A DNA stretch of 58,898 nt, taken from NCBI GenBank assembly GCA_903873715.1, contig CAIQPS010000087.1, positions 1 through 58,898 of the forward strand, in the 5' to 3' direction. Below, in pieces: positions 10,510 to 19,841 of the stretch. This DNA is from an uncultured Actinomycetes bacterium (GTDB taxonomy: Bacteria > Actinomycetota > Thermoleophilia > RBG-16-64-13). Made by a program: the position numbers and the translations under genes. How positions within the stretch are numbered: position 1 is the stretch's first letter; the number at the start of each line of letters is the position of its first letter. The notes below the pieces were generated by a model. That model ran no database searches, was not told the DNA's origin, and worked only from the letters and a program-made list of their open reading frames with translations.

Positions 10510-12381
10510 ATGTCGTCCTTCATAGCATGGCCGACCATTATGGGAAGCACCTATCTGCTTCCTGCCGTCGTGGTGGTGGTACTGCTACTGACCCTGCTCC
10601 TGCTGATGACGGCCCGGCGGCGCTCGAGGGCCGAGAGGGCGCGCCTCGCCGCGGAGCCCCTGTTCGGGATGGATGAGGCCGCACCGGCCTACGCCGACCC
10701 GCAGCCGGGCATACCCGTACAGGCCGCAGTCCCCGAGATGAGCCAAGCCTACATGACGCAACCCGTCCCGATGACCACGCAGCCGGCGGCTATGTACTCC
10801 GCCCAGGGATCGGTCATCACCCAGCCCGTGGGATTGGCCCACGCGCAGCCCCTGGCGCCGCCGTCCCTCACCCTGGTGCCGCCCGTCGTGCAGCCCGTGT
10901 CGGTCGCCGCCGGGATGTACCAGACCGCGGCGCCGGTCATGCAACCGGTTCCGGTCATGCAACCGGTTCCGGTCATGCAGCCCGCTCCGATGATGCAAGC
11001 GGCTCCCGCGGTGCAGACCGCGCCGATGATGCAGGCCCAGCCCGTGATGCAGCCCGCGCCCTTGGCCGCAGCTCCGGCAGCCGCCTACGCCGTGGAAGAC
11101 TTCACCGGCCTGGCCCCAGAGAAGCAGGGGCGGAAGTCAAAGCCCGACAAGACCAAGGACAGACCCGGTCTGTACGACGTCTCCGTGCCCTCCAGTGTCG
11201 GCGCCGCCGACCCCATGCAGACGACTATCACCGAAGTGCTGAACGGCTGGGGGGATCTCGCCCCCGAAGACTTGAAGCGCCTCGACCTGTTCCGTCCGGA
11301 CCGCTTGTATTCGGCCCTCATGGCCGTCCAGGTGCCCAAGACGAGGTCCAACGACGCCAAGCAGCGCCTCGACCAGATGCGCCGGTACGCCCTCGAGATG
11401 GAGAGGCGGGCCCAGACGGTGCAGGCCGCGCAGGCGGCTGAAGCCGCTCTGGCCGCCCAGGCCGGGCCGGCGGCGTTCGCGCCCCCGGCGGCATCGGCTG
11501 CGGTCCTCGGGGCGGTCCAGAACATCGTCCCGCCGCCCGTGGCCTCTGTGGCTCCGGCCGCCCCCATCGCTCCCGTGGCCACCGCGCCGCAGGAGCCGGT
11601 GATGGCCCCGGTACCCATGACGCCGAGCCTCCAGGACGACCCGATCGACCAGCGCTCTCCGATCTTCACGGGATACGCCGGCCCCGGCGGCTCCCCAGCA
11701 TCGGAGCAACCGCAGATCGACCTCGATCCGCCGCACCTGTGGTCGGACACACCGCCGGTGGCCATGACGGCCCTCGAAGACCAGGACTCCGACTGGACCA
11801 CCATCAACACCCTGTGGCCGCCGGATTCCGAGCAGGCGGTCGAGGTGCTGCCGGCCCCCGCGTTCGAGGAGATCGAGATGGATCCCCTCGACATCCTGGG
11901 CGTCCACGAACCGGCTGCGCCCGTCACCGCGCCGGCGAAGCCGCTCGACAGCCTCCCTCGATTCGACGCAGCCCCGCCTGTCGACGAACTGCCGCCGCTC
12001 AGGGCGATGGCCCCGCTCGGCGGGCCGGCCCGTCCCGCAGAGCAGGCGGACCCGCTCAAGGGCTTCGCCGACGGGCTCCTGTGGGACGACGACCCGGTCC
12101 CGCTGTCTCGGCTCAGTGTCAAGGTGGAGACCGCGGAACAGTTGCTGGCGCTGCCCAAGGACGAACGGGTGGACATGACGGCGTTCCTTCCTCCCACCGA
12201 ACTCGCGGCGACGTTCCGGGCGACCAGGGACATGGAGCTCAAGAAGGCCGTCATCGACACGTTGGAGCACATAGGGACGCCGGCGTCACTGAACGCGCTG
12301 GGCACCTGTTTCGAAGACACGGACCCCGACATCCAGGTCTACGCGCTGGCCGCGGCCGACCGTCTGCTCGGCGCCGCCTAG
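10510..12381 (+). CDS. Membrane-anchored HEAT-repeat protein with Met-Gln-Pro-Val repeats
   Basis: Unrecognised 623-aa protein. One transmembrane helix at about residues 17-36 (VVVVVLLLTLLLLM) is followed by a basic stop-transfer, a long Pro/Met/Gln/Ala-rich region with tandem units such as VMQPVP, a more ordered segment near residues 215-300 that includes WGDLAPEDLKRLDLFRPD, another Pro/Ala-rich linker, and a C-terminal HEAT-like repeat pair (ELKKAVIDTLEHIGTPASL...LGTCFEDTDPDIQVYALAAADRL, given as fragments). Function unknown; the layout suggests a cytoplasmic scaffold attached to the membrane. Strong AGGAGG ribosome-binding site. Confidence 0.8.
   Translation: MSSFIAWPTIMGSTYLLPAVVVVVLLLTLLLLMTARRRSRAERARLAAEPLFGMDEAAPAYADPQPGIPVQAAVPEMSQAYMTQPVPMTTQPAAMYSAQGSVITQPVGLAHAQPLAPPSLTLVPPVVQPVSVAAGMYQTAAPVMQPVPVMQPVPVMQPAPMMQAAPAVQTAPMMQAQPVMQPAPLAAAPAAAYAVEDFTGLAPEKQGRKSKPDKTKDRPGLYDVSVPSSVGAADPMQTTITEVLNGWGDLAPEDLKRLDLFRPDRLYSALMAVQVPKTRSNDAKQRLDQMRRYALEMERRAQTVQAAQAAEAALAAQAGPAAFAPPAASAAVLGAVQNIVPPPVASVAPAAPIAPVATAPQEPVMAPVPMTPSLQDDPIDQRSPIFTGYAGPGGSPASEQPQIDLDPPHLWSDTPPVAMTALEDQDSDWTTINTLWPPDSEQAVEVLPAPAFEEIEMDPLDILGVHEPAAPVTAPAKPLDSLPRFDAAPPVDELPPLRAMAPLGGPARPAEQADPLKGFADGLLWDDDPVPLSRLSVKVETAEQLLALPKDERVDMTAFLPPTELAATFRATRDMELKKAVIDTLEHIGTPASLNALGTCFEDTDPDIQVYALAAADRLLGAA
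10936..10985 (+). repeat. 18-bp tandem repeat in the HEAT protein gene
   Basis: The unit ATGCAACCGGTTCCGGTC occurs twice in a row plus diverged neighbours and encodes the MQPVPV units. Near-perfect identity suggests recent slippage. Confidence 0.8.
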
Positions 12382-12405
12382 CCGGCTGCGCCGCAAGGGC
12401 TACGT

Positions 12406-13251
12406 CTAGGCGAGATCCCTCTGGAGCCGCCGGGCGCGGAAGAGGACCTCGTCCTCGTCGAGTCCGGCCCTCCAGGCCACGAACGGGGAGCGCTTCTCGA
12501 GGTCGAGCGGCTGGGCGAAGAGGTCCTGGCCGGTGAGCGACACCGCTCCCCCTCCGGCTTCGCGGAGTATCAGAAGTCCCGCGGCCAGGTCCACCGAGCG
12601 GGACCGCACGGCGGCCACCAGCATGTCGGCCACGCCCACCGCCAGGTAGCACAGCGAGAGCGCCAGCGACCCTATCTGGCGGAGCCGCATGTCCCGGCTG
12701 GAGCCCACCGCCCCGGCGGAGCTCAGGTCGTGATAGCTGAAGTGGTGCCTGTCGGGCCGTCCGGCCTCGAAAAGGACGATCTCCACGAGGTCCTGCGGCA
12801 CCGAGTCGCGCGGAGCCGGCGACAGCAGCCCCGAGCCCCGGACGGCGCTGAAGACCCTGGGTCTCGTGTAATCCTCGATGTAGCCCACCCGGACGTCGCC
12901 GAGCGTAGGCCCGTCCGCGATAGCGATGGAGGCACAGAACGGCTCCAGTCCGCGCTTGGCGTTGAGACTGCCGTCCAGCGGGTCGATGACCACGCGCCAC
13001 GCTGCGTCCCCGGGGCCGCGCACGCCCGCCTCCTCCGACACCAGGGAGTAAGGATGAGGCGCCTCCTGTTCGAGGACGTCGAGGATGGCCGTCTCGCAGG
13101 CCCTGTCGAGTTCCAGAGTGCGGTCCCCGCCGGCGCCGCGGCCGAGCACGGCCCGGCCCGAAGCGGTGCCATACAGGTCCTGCGCGGCGGCCTTGCCCGC
13201 GGCCGCCATGTGGGCCGCGCAGTCGAGCCAGAGTTGTTCGTCGCCGGTCAT
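12406..13251 (-). CDS. Inositol monophosphatase-family phosphatase
   Basis: Lithium-sensitive Mg-dependent sugar-phosphate phosphatase fold, about 281 aa. Metal-site motifs are SEEAG and VIDPLDGSLNAKRGLEPF, with a later DLAAGLLILREAGG. The usual WDxAA motif is represented by VDLAAG, lacking the Trp. The substrate could be inositol phosphate, fructose bisphosphate or another sugar phosphate. ATG 13251 lies 8 nt after TATCGT (13260-13265), again near-leaderless, and is 49 bp from a divergent phosphoesterase start. Confidence 0.82.
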   Translation of the reverse strand: MTGDEQLWLDCAAHMAAAGKAAAQDLYGTASGRAVLGRGAGGDRTLELDRACETAILDVLEQEAPHPYSLVSEEAGVRGPGDAAWRVVIDPLDGSLNAKRGLEPFCASIAIADGPTLGDVRVGYIEDYTRPRVFSAVRGSGLLSPAPRDSVPQDLVEIVLFEAGRPDRHHFSYHDLSSAGAVGSSRDMRLRQIGSLALSLCYLAVGVADMLVAAVRSRSVDLAAGLLILREAGGGAVSLTGQDLFAQPLDLEKRSPFVAWRAGLDEDEVLFRARRLQRDLA

Positions 13252-13300
13252 GTCGGCACACGATAGCACCCGGCCACGGGGGCCGCGCTACCATTGGGAC

Positions 13301-14272
13301 GTGGGAAGCGTGCGGAACAGGACATGGCTAGTAGGGGCGGCGGCCGCCGCCGCAGGCGCAGCTGCCGCCACGTACATGGCCTTCGAGGCCCAGTGGCCCG
13401 TGTGCACCGAGGCCACACTGGAGGTCCCCGGCCTGCCGGCTCAGTGGCAGGGCGTGAAGGTCCTCCACCTCTCCGACGTCCACGCGGGGCTCTTCCCCAC
13501 CAACGAGCGCGGCTTCGCCAAAGTGGTGGAGTGGGCGGCGCCGCTGGAGCCCGACCTGGTGTTCCTCACCGGCGACGTCCTCGGCGACCCGCGCCGGAGC
13601 GCCCGCTCTCTCGACCTCCTTCGCGGCCTGCGCCCGCCGCTGGGCATGTTCGCGGTCACCGGTAATCACGAATACGGCCTGGGCAAAGGCCCGCTCGCCC
13701 ACGCCCGGGACTCGGTGGGTCTCTGGGAAGCGGCAGGTGCGACCCTGCTCGACGACACGTGCACCGCGCTGCCTGAGCGCGAGGGCACCCGGCTGGTCCT
13801 GTGCGGCGGCGACTACCTCACCGGAGGGTTCGGACTGGTCGATCCCGCGGCACGGCGGGCATGCGCGGGCCCGGCGAGGAGCGGCGGCGCGGCGGATCCG
13901 GCCCCGGCGGCGACCGGCTCATCGCCGGCGGCGACCGCGCCGGCGAACGGCGGCGACTTCCCCATCCTGCTCATCCACGTCCCCCCGGCGTCGGACTCCC
14001 CGCTGGCCGGGCGCTTCCCGCTGGCCTTTGCCGGGCACACCCACGGGGGGCAGCTGAGAGTGCCGTCACCGTCAGGGCTGCGGCCGCTGGTGGCCGAGGA
14101 TGGCGAGTTCCTCTCCGGGGTATACGAGTGGGGAGGAGGCCTGCTGGTGGTCTCGCGAGGGGTCGGCACGAGCTTCCTGCCCTTCCGGCTGCTCACCAGG
14201 CCGGAGGCGACCCTGTGGCGATTGGCACAAGGCGTCATTCTTCAGCAGCCTGATAAACTTCGAGACAGGTGA
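13301..14272 (+). CDS. Calcineurin-like metallophosphoesterase (YkuE/YaeI type)
   Basis: Membrane-attached metallophosphoesterase of about 323 aa. N-terminal hydrophobic Ala-rich signal anchor, then VLHLSDVHAGLF (GD/H metal motifs), LVFLTGDVLGDP, AVTGNHEYG (GNHE), and the late FAGHTHGGQLRVP. A low-complexity Ala/Gly/Pro/Ser insert of about 35 residues sits between them (near 13860-13955). GTG 13301 is chosen because TACCAT (13289-13294) ends 6 nt before it, giving a leaderless mRNA, and an earlier start would run into the divergent IMPase gene. The family includes lipid-A and UDP-sugar hydrolases; substrate unknown. Confidence 0.85.
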   Translation: MGSVRNRTWLVGAAAAAAGAAAATYMAFEAQWPVCTEATLEVPGLPAQWQGVKVLHLSDVHAGLFPTNERGFAKVVEWAAPLEPDLVFLTGDVLGDPRRSARSLDLLRGLRPPLGMFAVTGNHEYGLGKGPLAHARDSVGLWEAAGATLLDDTCTALPEREGTRLVLCGGDYLTGGFGLVDPAARRACAGPARSGGAADPAPAATGSSPAATAPANGGDFPILLIHVPPASDSPLAGRFPLAFAGHTHGGQLRVPSPSGLRPLVAEDGEFLSGVYEWGGGLLVVSRGVGTSFLPFRLLTRPEATLWRLAQGVILQQPDKLRDR

Positions 14273-14304
14273 GTCGAAGCATCGGCACCGGAACAGGGGG
14301 CGTG

Positions 14305-14718
14305 ATGGCTGAACCGCAAGATGACCGGCTTGACGGCGATCTGCCGGTGGCACCGAGCGATTTCGAGGACGAAGAGCGGCCTCTCCTCTCCCACGACGTG
14401 GTGGCCACCTACGTGGCCGACGCTGCGCGGTCGGTGGAGGGCGTGGCCGATCTCCATTTCCCCGCGTGGAAGACCCTCTCTTCCCGAGTGCGCGAGATGC
14501 ACGCCGGCGGCGTGGTGGTACGCGACGGCGGGCCCGGCGTGGTCGACCTGGACATCCACGTGCGCGTCCTGTGGGGCACCTTCATCCCCGACCTGGCCGC
14601 CAGGGTCGAAGATGCCGTCCGGGAGCGGGCCACCGCACTCCTCAGCATCGACCTTGGCACCGTCACCCTCTACGTCGACGAGATCGCTGCTCCGGCGGAG
14701 GCCGGTACGGAGGGCTGA
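14305..14718 (+). CDS. Asp23/Gls24-family envelope stress protein
   Basis: About 137 aa with the Asp23 core: LSHDVVATYVADAARSVEGV, then a beta-rich part with VVDLDIHVRVLWGTFIPDLA and a closing LGTVTLYVDEI. Members bind near the membrane and are linked to envelope stress. ATG 14305 has AGGGGG upstream; an upstream in-frame GTG at 14269 overlaps the preceding stop but lacks a ribosome site. Downstream genes follow in the same direction. Confidence 0.8.
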   Translation: MAEPQDDRLDGDLPVAPSDFEDEERPLLSHDVVATYVADAARSVEGVADLHFPAWKTLSSRVREMHAGGVVVRDGGPGVVDLDIHVRVLWGTFIPDLAARVEDAVRERATALLSIDLGTVTLYVDEIAAPAEAGTEG

Positions 14719-14721
14719 ACC

Positions 14722-15411
14722 ATGCCCGAATTCCTGCCGCTGAGTGCGTTTCGGCAGGGACTTCTTCCGGAGGATTGCCGCTCCTGCGCGTGGTGGCTCA
14801 CCACCGAGGGGAGCTCGTCGCTGGGCGAGGTGGAAGCTGCGGGCAGACGGCATGAGTGGCTGTTCGACGTGGAGCATTCCTGGGGGTTCGCCGGATTGCT
14901 GGCGCACGAACCGGTGCCCCGGCGAGGCGGGGGCTCAGCAGACCCGGTCGTGACCGGCTCCATCCATTTCGCCCCGGCGTCGACGCTCCCGCGCTTCAAG
15001 GTCCTGCCCTTCCCACCGCTGCCGCCCTTCTCCGCCCTGCTCTTCTGCCTGAAGCTGGACGGCGATGCACCCCGTTGGGCCGCGAAGCGCCTCATCCGGC
15101 ACGCCCTCCACGAACTCCGGAGACGCGGCGTCCAGGAGGTCTTCGCGGTCGCTCACCGGACAGGGGCCGGCGGCGCGGACCGGCCGGCGTGCCGCTATTT
15201 CCCGATCGACCTGCTGGCGGACAACGGCTTCGCCGAAGTGGCCGCCAACGGCGACGTCGTGCTGATGTGCGTCGACAACCGGGGGCTGATATCGCTCGCC
15301 GACCACGTGGAGTCGGCGCTGCGGCGTATCTTCTCCCGGGAGGAAGAACCGGCTCCCAGCCCGGTCATCTGGGCCGGGAGCGGGGCCGGCCCCGAGCAGG
15401 GGGGCTCGTAA
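14722..15411 (+). CDS. Putative GNAT-like acetyltransferase with N-terminal CxxC
   Basis: 229-aa protein, only tentatively recognised. It opens with [12 protein letters not shown], a Cys-x-x-Cys next to two Trp that resembles actinobacterial GNAT-related proteins starting with a CRxCxxW motif. The middle ([21 protein letters not shown]) is placed like the acetyl-CoA helix of GNAT folds, but the usual Q/RxxGxG/A loop is not clear, so it may be a degenerate or non-catalytic member. It starts 3 nt after the Asp23 stop, so the two are cotranscribed. Confidence 0.5.
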   Translation: MPEFLPLSAFRQGLLPEDCRSCAWWLTTEGSSSLGEVEAAGRRHEWLFDVEHSWGFAGLLAHEPVPRRGGGSADPVVTGSIHFAPASTLPRFKVLPFPPLPPFSALLFCLKLDGDAPRWAAKRLIRHALHELRRRGVQEVFAVAHRTGAGGADRPACRYFPIDLLADNGFAEVAANGDVVLMCVDNRGLISLADHVESALRRIFSREEEPAPSPVIWAGSGAGPEQGGS

Positions 15412-15455
15412 CCGACACCGGCGGGAAAGCCGCCGCCGAACGACAAGGAGAGGCT

Positions 15456-16220
15456 ATGAGCACTGGAGCGATCACAGGCATCGTCATCGCGGTCCTGGTG
15501 GTGATCACCATCCTTTCGATGGCCATCAAGGTCTTCCCGGAGTACCAACGCGGGGTCATCTTCCGGCTCGGCCGCCTCCAGTCCCCCAAAGGGCCGGGCC
15601 TCTTCTTCATCATCCCCATAGTCGACAGGGTGGTGCGCGTCGACCTGCGGACCATCACCTTCGACGTCCCGGCCCAGGAGGTCATCACCAAGGACAACGT
15701 GCCCGCGCGCGTGAACGCGGTGGCCTACTTCCGGGTGGTGGACCCCTCCCGGTCGGTCGTGCAGGTGCAGAACTTCATCCTCGCCACATCCCAGATAGCC
15801 CAGACCACCCTGCGCAGCGTCCTCGGCCAGTCCGACCTGGACCACCTGCTCACCGAGCGCGACAAGCTGAACCAGCGCCTCCAGGAGATAATCGACGAAC
15901 AGACCGAGCCATGGGGGGTCAAGGTCTCGGTGGTCGAGATCAAGGACGTGGAGATCCCCGCCGGGATGCAGCGGGCCATGGCCCGCCAGGCGGAAGCGGA
16001 ACGGGAGCGCCGGGCCAAGGTCATCGCCGCCGAGGGCGAGTTCCAGGCTTCGGAGAAGTTGGCCCAGGCGGCGGCGGTCTTGTCTCAGAACCCGGCCGCC
16101 ATCCAGCTCCGCTACCTGCAGACCCTGGCCGAGATCGCCACCGAGAAGAACTCGACCACGGTGTTCCCCATCCCCATCGACCTGATAGAGCCCTTCCTCA
16201 AGAAGCAGCTGGCTCCGTAG
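15456..16220 (+). CDS. Slipin/stomatin-like SPFH-domain membrane protein
   Basis: About 254 aa: one N-terminal transmembrane helix (residues 6-25), an SPFH domain with [36 protein letters not shown] and the following [18 protein letters not shown], then an Ala/Glu-rich coiled coil ([20 protein letters not shown]) and an oligomerisation tail. Slipins form membrane rings and are often paired with an NfeD protein, which is not found here. AAGGAG precedes ATG 15456. Its last 23 bp overlap the convergent flippase gene. Confidence 0.93.
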   Translation: MSTGAITGIVIAVLVVITILSMAIKVFPEYQRGVIFRLGRLQSPKGPGLFFIIPIVDRVVRVDLRTITFDVPAQEVITKDNVPARVNAVAYFRVVDPSRSVVQVQNFILATSQIAQTTLRSVLGQSDLDHLLTERDKLNQRLQEIIDEQTEPWGVKVSVVEIKDVEIPAGMQRAMARQAEAERERRAKVIAAEGEFQASEKLAQAAAVLSQNPAAIQLRYLQTLAEIATEKNSTTVFPIPIDLIEPFLKKQLAP

Positions 16221-17523
16221 AGGGGCCGGCGGGCGCCCGGGACACGAGCAGGGCCACCGCGCCCCACAGGCACACCGCGCACAGTCCGTCGGAAGCGAGC
16301 GACGTCCACGCGGCGGCGACCCAGCCGAACCGCGGGATGAGTATGAGATTCAGCACGAAGTTGAACACCGCTATCCCGATCTGGAACCTACTGCGCACCG
16401 CCTGCCTGTCGGCGCCGGTGAGGACGCTGGCTGCGAGATAGCTGATCGCACGCAGGAACGGCAGCAACGCGATCCAGCGCAATGCCGAGGCCGTCTCCTG
16501 ATACCCGGGGCCGAAGACCCAGGGCAGCAACGGGCTGAGGAGGTAGAGCGCCACCCCCGCGACGATGCTGTAGGCGAGGGCCCAGGGCAGCAGGCGGCGC
16601 CCGAACCCCAGGCTCCCCCGGATCCCCCGCGCGCCCTCTCTGAAGAAGCGGGCGTAGCTTGCCACGAGCAGGGCCCGCACCGGGGCGTACGCCGCGTCCT
16701 CTATGCGGTACGCGGCGGCGTAGAAGCCCGCGGCGGCGAGGCTGTCCATGCGGCCCACCAACGTCTTGTCGATGTCGTTGTAGGCCCCCTGGGCAGCCCA
16801 GGACACCGCGAAATAGAAGCCCTCGCGGAAGTTGCCCTTCATGAGCTTGAGGGAGAACGTCCCCCAACCGAGCCGGCGCCGGACGAGGGCCAGGGCGATC
16901 GCGCCACAGACCGCGCTGCTGGCGGCGTACAGGACCGCCCAGGTCATCGCGGAGGCCGGGGTGCGGAAGAAAAGCAGCAGGACGATGGCGGCCACAAGCC
17001 GGGTGCCGGTCGCGAGCGCCTGGAGGAACGCCACGGCCCGAAGCCGCTCGAACGCCTGGAACGCGGCGGCGGCGATATCCACGAAGCGGGCGAGCAGCAG
17101 ATCGGAGACGCAGATCATCAGAGGGATCCAGATGGAGATGCTGCGGCTGAACACCAGGATGGTGAGCAGCGCGGAGATCGCCACCAGGATGAAGCCGGAC
17201 ACCACGGTGGTGGCGAGCGACACCCCGAAGTAGGCGGGGAACGCGCTCCGGTCCCGGGCCACCTTCTTGATCATGATGCTGTGGCTGCCCCACGCGGTGA
17301 ACGGGGAGAAGAAGTTGGCTATCGCGACGACGCCGACGAAGGCGCCGTAGTTCTGCACGCCGAGCTTGCGGGCGATGATGATGAAGTAGAGCGCCTGGAT
17401 GGCCATGCGCGCGAACAGGCCCGCCGCGCTCCAGGCCGTGTTCTTACCGAGATGCGTGTGCCGGAGACGTAGGACCGGGCTCAGGGCCGCTTTCAGTCTC
17501 GCGCTGGCCGCGTGGGACGACAT
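16198..17523 (-). CDS. Wzx-like polysaccharide flippase (MOP superfamily)
   Basis: 441-aa integral membrane protein with about 12 hydrophobic helices and the family N-terminus [19 protein letters not shown] followed by [19 protein letters not shown]. It moves undecaprenyl-linked repeat units across the membrane. The central [23 protein letters not shown] and late [18 protein letters not shown] match the family. It is 3 nt downstream of the GT4 gene and probably in the same operon. Confidence 0.88.
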   Translation of the reverse strand: MSSHAASARLKAALSPVLRLRHTHLGKNTAWSAAGLFARMAIQALYFIIIARKLGVQNYGAFVGVVAIANFFSPFTAWGSHSIMIKKVARDRSAFPAYFGVSLATTVVSGFILVAISALLTILVFSRSISIWIPLMICVSDLLLARFVDIAAAAFQAFERLRAVAFLQALATGTRLVAAIVLLLFFRTPASAMTWAVLYAASSAVCGAIALALVRRRLGWGTFSLKLMKGNFREGFYFAVSWAAQGAYNDIDKTLVGRMDSLAAAGFYAAAYRIEDAAYAPVRALLVASYARFFREGARGIRGSLGFGRRLLPWALAYSIVAGVALYLLSPLLPWVFGPGYQETASALRWIALLPFLRAISYLAASVLTGADRQAVRSRFQIGIAVFNFVLNLILIPRFGWVAAAWTSLASDGLCAVCLWGAVALLVSRAPAGPSTEPAAS

Positions 17524-17526
17524 GGG

Positions 17527-18780
17527 TCAGTCTGCGGCACCTTGAAGACGCCGCCGATACCGGCGGGACTTCCGGGCGGCGGCGGCATAGGCGAGCGCGA
17601 GGTTCTCGGCCTCGTTCGCCCAGGAGAACTCCTTGAACCGTTCCTTGGCGCTGACCGACATGGCCGCCTTGCCTTCCTCGTCGTCGATGACGGCGAGGAT
17701 GTTCTCGGCGAGCGAGACGGGGTCGTTGTTCTCCGCATAGCGGGAGGCGTCGTGCGCGATGCGCCGGTCCTCCACGAGGTCGAACTGCACGATGGGCTTG
17801 CCCAGGGTGAGGTATTCGAAGATCTTGTTCATGGTGCAGCCGTCTGTGTAGACGTTCTTGGGATCCGGGGCCACGCAGACATCGCATGACTCCAGGACCC
17901 CGGCCGCGAAGCGTCGGTCGACATAGCCGAGGAACTCGACGTTGGCATCAACGCCCAGCTCTCGAGCCAACTGGGTGACGTACGGGTATGCGGGACCGCC
18001 GCCCATGAGGACGAACCCGACGTCCGTCCGCCCTTTGGTGCGCACGATGTGCTCGGCCGCCCTGATCAGCAGGTCCACCCCGTCCTGCTCGCCCATCACC
18101 CCGAGGTAGCCCACCAGGCGGTCGAAGGGGAACTCCGGGGCCGGCTGGGCGGCGGGAGCCTGGAACTCCTCGGGATCGGGGATGCTGCGGACGACGAACA
18201 CCTTCTCGGACGGCACGCGGCCGCGGCCGGTGGCCACCTCGGCATGCGTCTGGTTGGGTGCGATGACCACCGACGCCAGTGCGAAGGTCATCCGCTCGGC
18301 CGCCAGCAGCCCGCGATGGAACATCCCACGCTTGCCGTACTTGGCCTTGTAGAGCTCCGGACTCCGGTCGTGCTGGTCGTAGATGAGCTTGACGCCGCGC
18401 AGCATGTACGGCAATGCCGAGATGAAGAGCGTGTCGGGGGGATTGCAGACGTGTATGACGTCGAACTTCTTCTCACGCCACAGGCGCCGCAGCAGGCGGG
18501 ACTCGCCCCTCCATGCCGCGTAGTACTCACGGAGGTAGCCCTTGGCCGAGCTCACCTCGACGGGCAGCGGGTGGCGCCGTATGGTGACGCCGTCCAGCGT
18601 CTCCTCGGTAGCGTCGAACCCGAGCATGATGGGGCACACGACGGACATATCGACGCCCTTGTCGACCAGGCTCCTGGTCTCCTGCCAGACACGCCGGTCG
18701 AAGGGGACGGGGAGGTTCTCCACGAGTATCACGGCTCGCAGCCCTGAGATGTCAGTCTTCGTGAAGTCCTCGCGTGCCAA
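17527..18780 (-). CDS. GT4-family glycosyltransferase (exopolysaccharide assembly)
   Basis: GT-B fold transferase, about 417 aa. N-terminal VILVENLPVPFDRRVWQE is typical of WbuB-like capsule transferases; then DVIHVCNPPDTLFISALPYM, IYDQHDRSPELY, VIAPNQTHAEVA and a C-terminal domain with GYLGVMGEQDGVDLLIRA, VGFVLMGGGP and the Glu-motif region CVAPDPKNVYTDGCTMNKI ahead of EYLTLGKPIVQFD. The start is uncertain: TTG 18780 is a guess because no good ATG or GTG precedes the conserved part; the open frame extends to 18897. Next gene is the flippase. Confidence 0.85.
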   Translation of the reverse strand: MAREDFTKTDISGLRAVILVENLPVPFDRRVWQETRSLVDKGVDMSVVCPIMLGFDATEETLDGVTIRRHPLPVEVSSAKGYLREYYAAWRGESRLLRRLWREKKFDVIHVCNPPDTLFISALPYMLRGVKLIYDQHDRSPELYKAKYGKRGMFHRGLLAAERMTFALASVVIAPNQTHAEVATGRGRVPSEKVFVVRSIPDPEEFQAPAAQPAPEFPFDRLVGYLGVMGEQDGVDLLIRAAEHIVRTKGRTDVGFVLMGGGPAYPYVTQLARELGVDANVEFLGYVDRRFAAGVLESCDVCVAPDPKNVYTDGCTMNKIFEYLTLGKPIVQFDLVEDRRIAHDASRYAENNDPVSLAENILAVIDDEEGKAAMSVSAKERFKEFSWANEAENLALAYAAAARKSRRYRRRLQGAAD

Positions 18781-18890
18781 GCGCCCTGTCTCCGTTCCGT
18801 CTCTGTTCAGGTAGCATCTTCTCCCAATCGGGACCGAAAGAAAAGCAATCGCCTGACCGCACGCCCCGCCTTGCCAAGTGCTCGCGCGGG

Positions 18891-18919
18891 TTGACACCGC
18901 TCCGGGCGCTCACTAGCAT
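18891..18919 (+). promoter_or_regulatory. Promoter of the ATP-grasp gene
   Basis: TTGACA (18891-18896), 17-nt spacer, TAGCAT (18914-18919), close to consensus. It rules out the earlier in-frame starts as translated from this transcript. Confidence 0.8.
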
Positions 18920-18968
18920 GCATGCCGACCCCGGCTCGCGGGACAGACAGCGGAGGACCGAGCGGAGG

Positions 18969-19799
18969 ATGGGTATCAGAAGATGGACACTCGGGAGGAT
19001 AGGCTTCTGTCCGGCAGTGGATAGGGCCTATGCGCTCTGCTACTTCCTGTACCGGCACCACCGCTGGCCTCGCGCCTATCTCTTCAACGACCGCCTCTTC
19101 CGCATGAGATGGAACGGCGATCTGCTCGACCCGCTCAGGCAGAAGGTCACCGACAAATACCTGGTCAAGGAATACGTGAGCGCCCGGGCCGGCGCCCAGT
19201 ACACCGTTCCCACCTTCGCGATCCTGCGGACCGAGATTGAGATCTACGAGTACACGTTCCCCGAACAGTGCGTGGTGAAGCCGTCCCACGCCACGGCCGT
19301 CGCGCTGCTGGTGAAAGACGGCACCGTCGACCGCGCACTGGTCAAGCGGTGGCTGCACCTCGACCACTACCGGGTCAACCGCGAGCAGAACTACGCGTTC
19401 CTCACGCCGGGCATAATCGTCGAGGAGTACGCGCTCGGCATCCCGGCGGCGGCCGACGACTTCAAGGTCCACTGTTTCCAGGGAGTGCCGAAGGCCATCC
19501 AGGTCGACCAGGACCGTTTCGGCGACCACCGCCGCATCATGTACGACACGGAGTGGAACGCGCTCCCCTACGGCATCCACGACCCTATCGGAGTGCCGGT
19601 GCCGCGCCCCGCGAACCTCGGCGAGATGCTGCGCGTGGCCGGCATCCTGTCTCAGGAGTTCGACTTCGTGCGCGTCGACTTCTACACCGACGGCACCATA
19701 CTCAAGGTGGGGGAGATAACCAACTGCCACGGAGGAGCCGGGCAGAGGTTCATCCCGCGGAAGGCCGAGGCGGATTTCTCCAGGCTGCTGTTCGGCTGA
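18969..19799 (+). CDS. TupA-like ATP-grasp protein
   Basis: About 276 aa. The order DKYLVKEYVSARAGAQYTVP, CVVKPSHATAVALLVKDG, LTPGIIVEEYAL, DDFKVHCFQGVPKAIQVDQD, FVRVDFYTDGTILKVGEITN matches the ATP-grasp fold of the TupA-like group, found in polysaccharide and teichuronopeptide clusters where it may add amino acids to the polymer. Late Asp and Glu residues are the expected Mg-ATP ligands. ATG 18969 is chosen because it lies downstream of the promoter at 18891-18919 and GGAGG motifs precede it. Confidence 0.75.
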   Translation: MGIRRWTLGRIGFCPAVDRAYALCYFLYRHHRWPRAYLFNDRLFRMRWNGDLLDPLRQKVTDKYLVKEYVSARAGAQYTVPTFAILRTEIEIYEYTFPEQCVVKPSHATAVALLVKDGTVDRALVKRWLHLDHYRVNREQNYAFLTPGIIVEEYALGIPAAADDFKVHCFQGVPKAIQVDQDRFGDHRRIMYDTEWNALPYGIHDPIGVPVPRPANLGEMLRVAGILSQEFDFVRVDFYTDGTILKVGEITNCHGGAGQRFIPRKAEADFSRLLFG

Positions 19800-19841
19800 C
19801 GACCGGGCCGGCGGCACGCGGACCGGGCCGGCGCGCGCAGG

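Noticed and set aside
10936-10985. CRISPR-like repeat
   Set aside because: Repeats are adjacent, in frame and without spacers; they encode a protein repeat.
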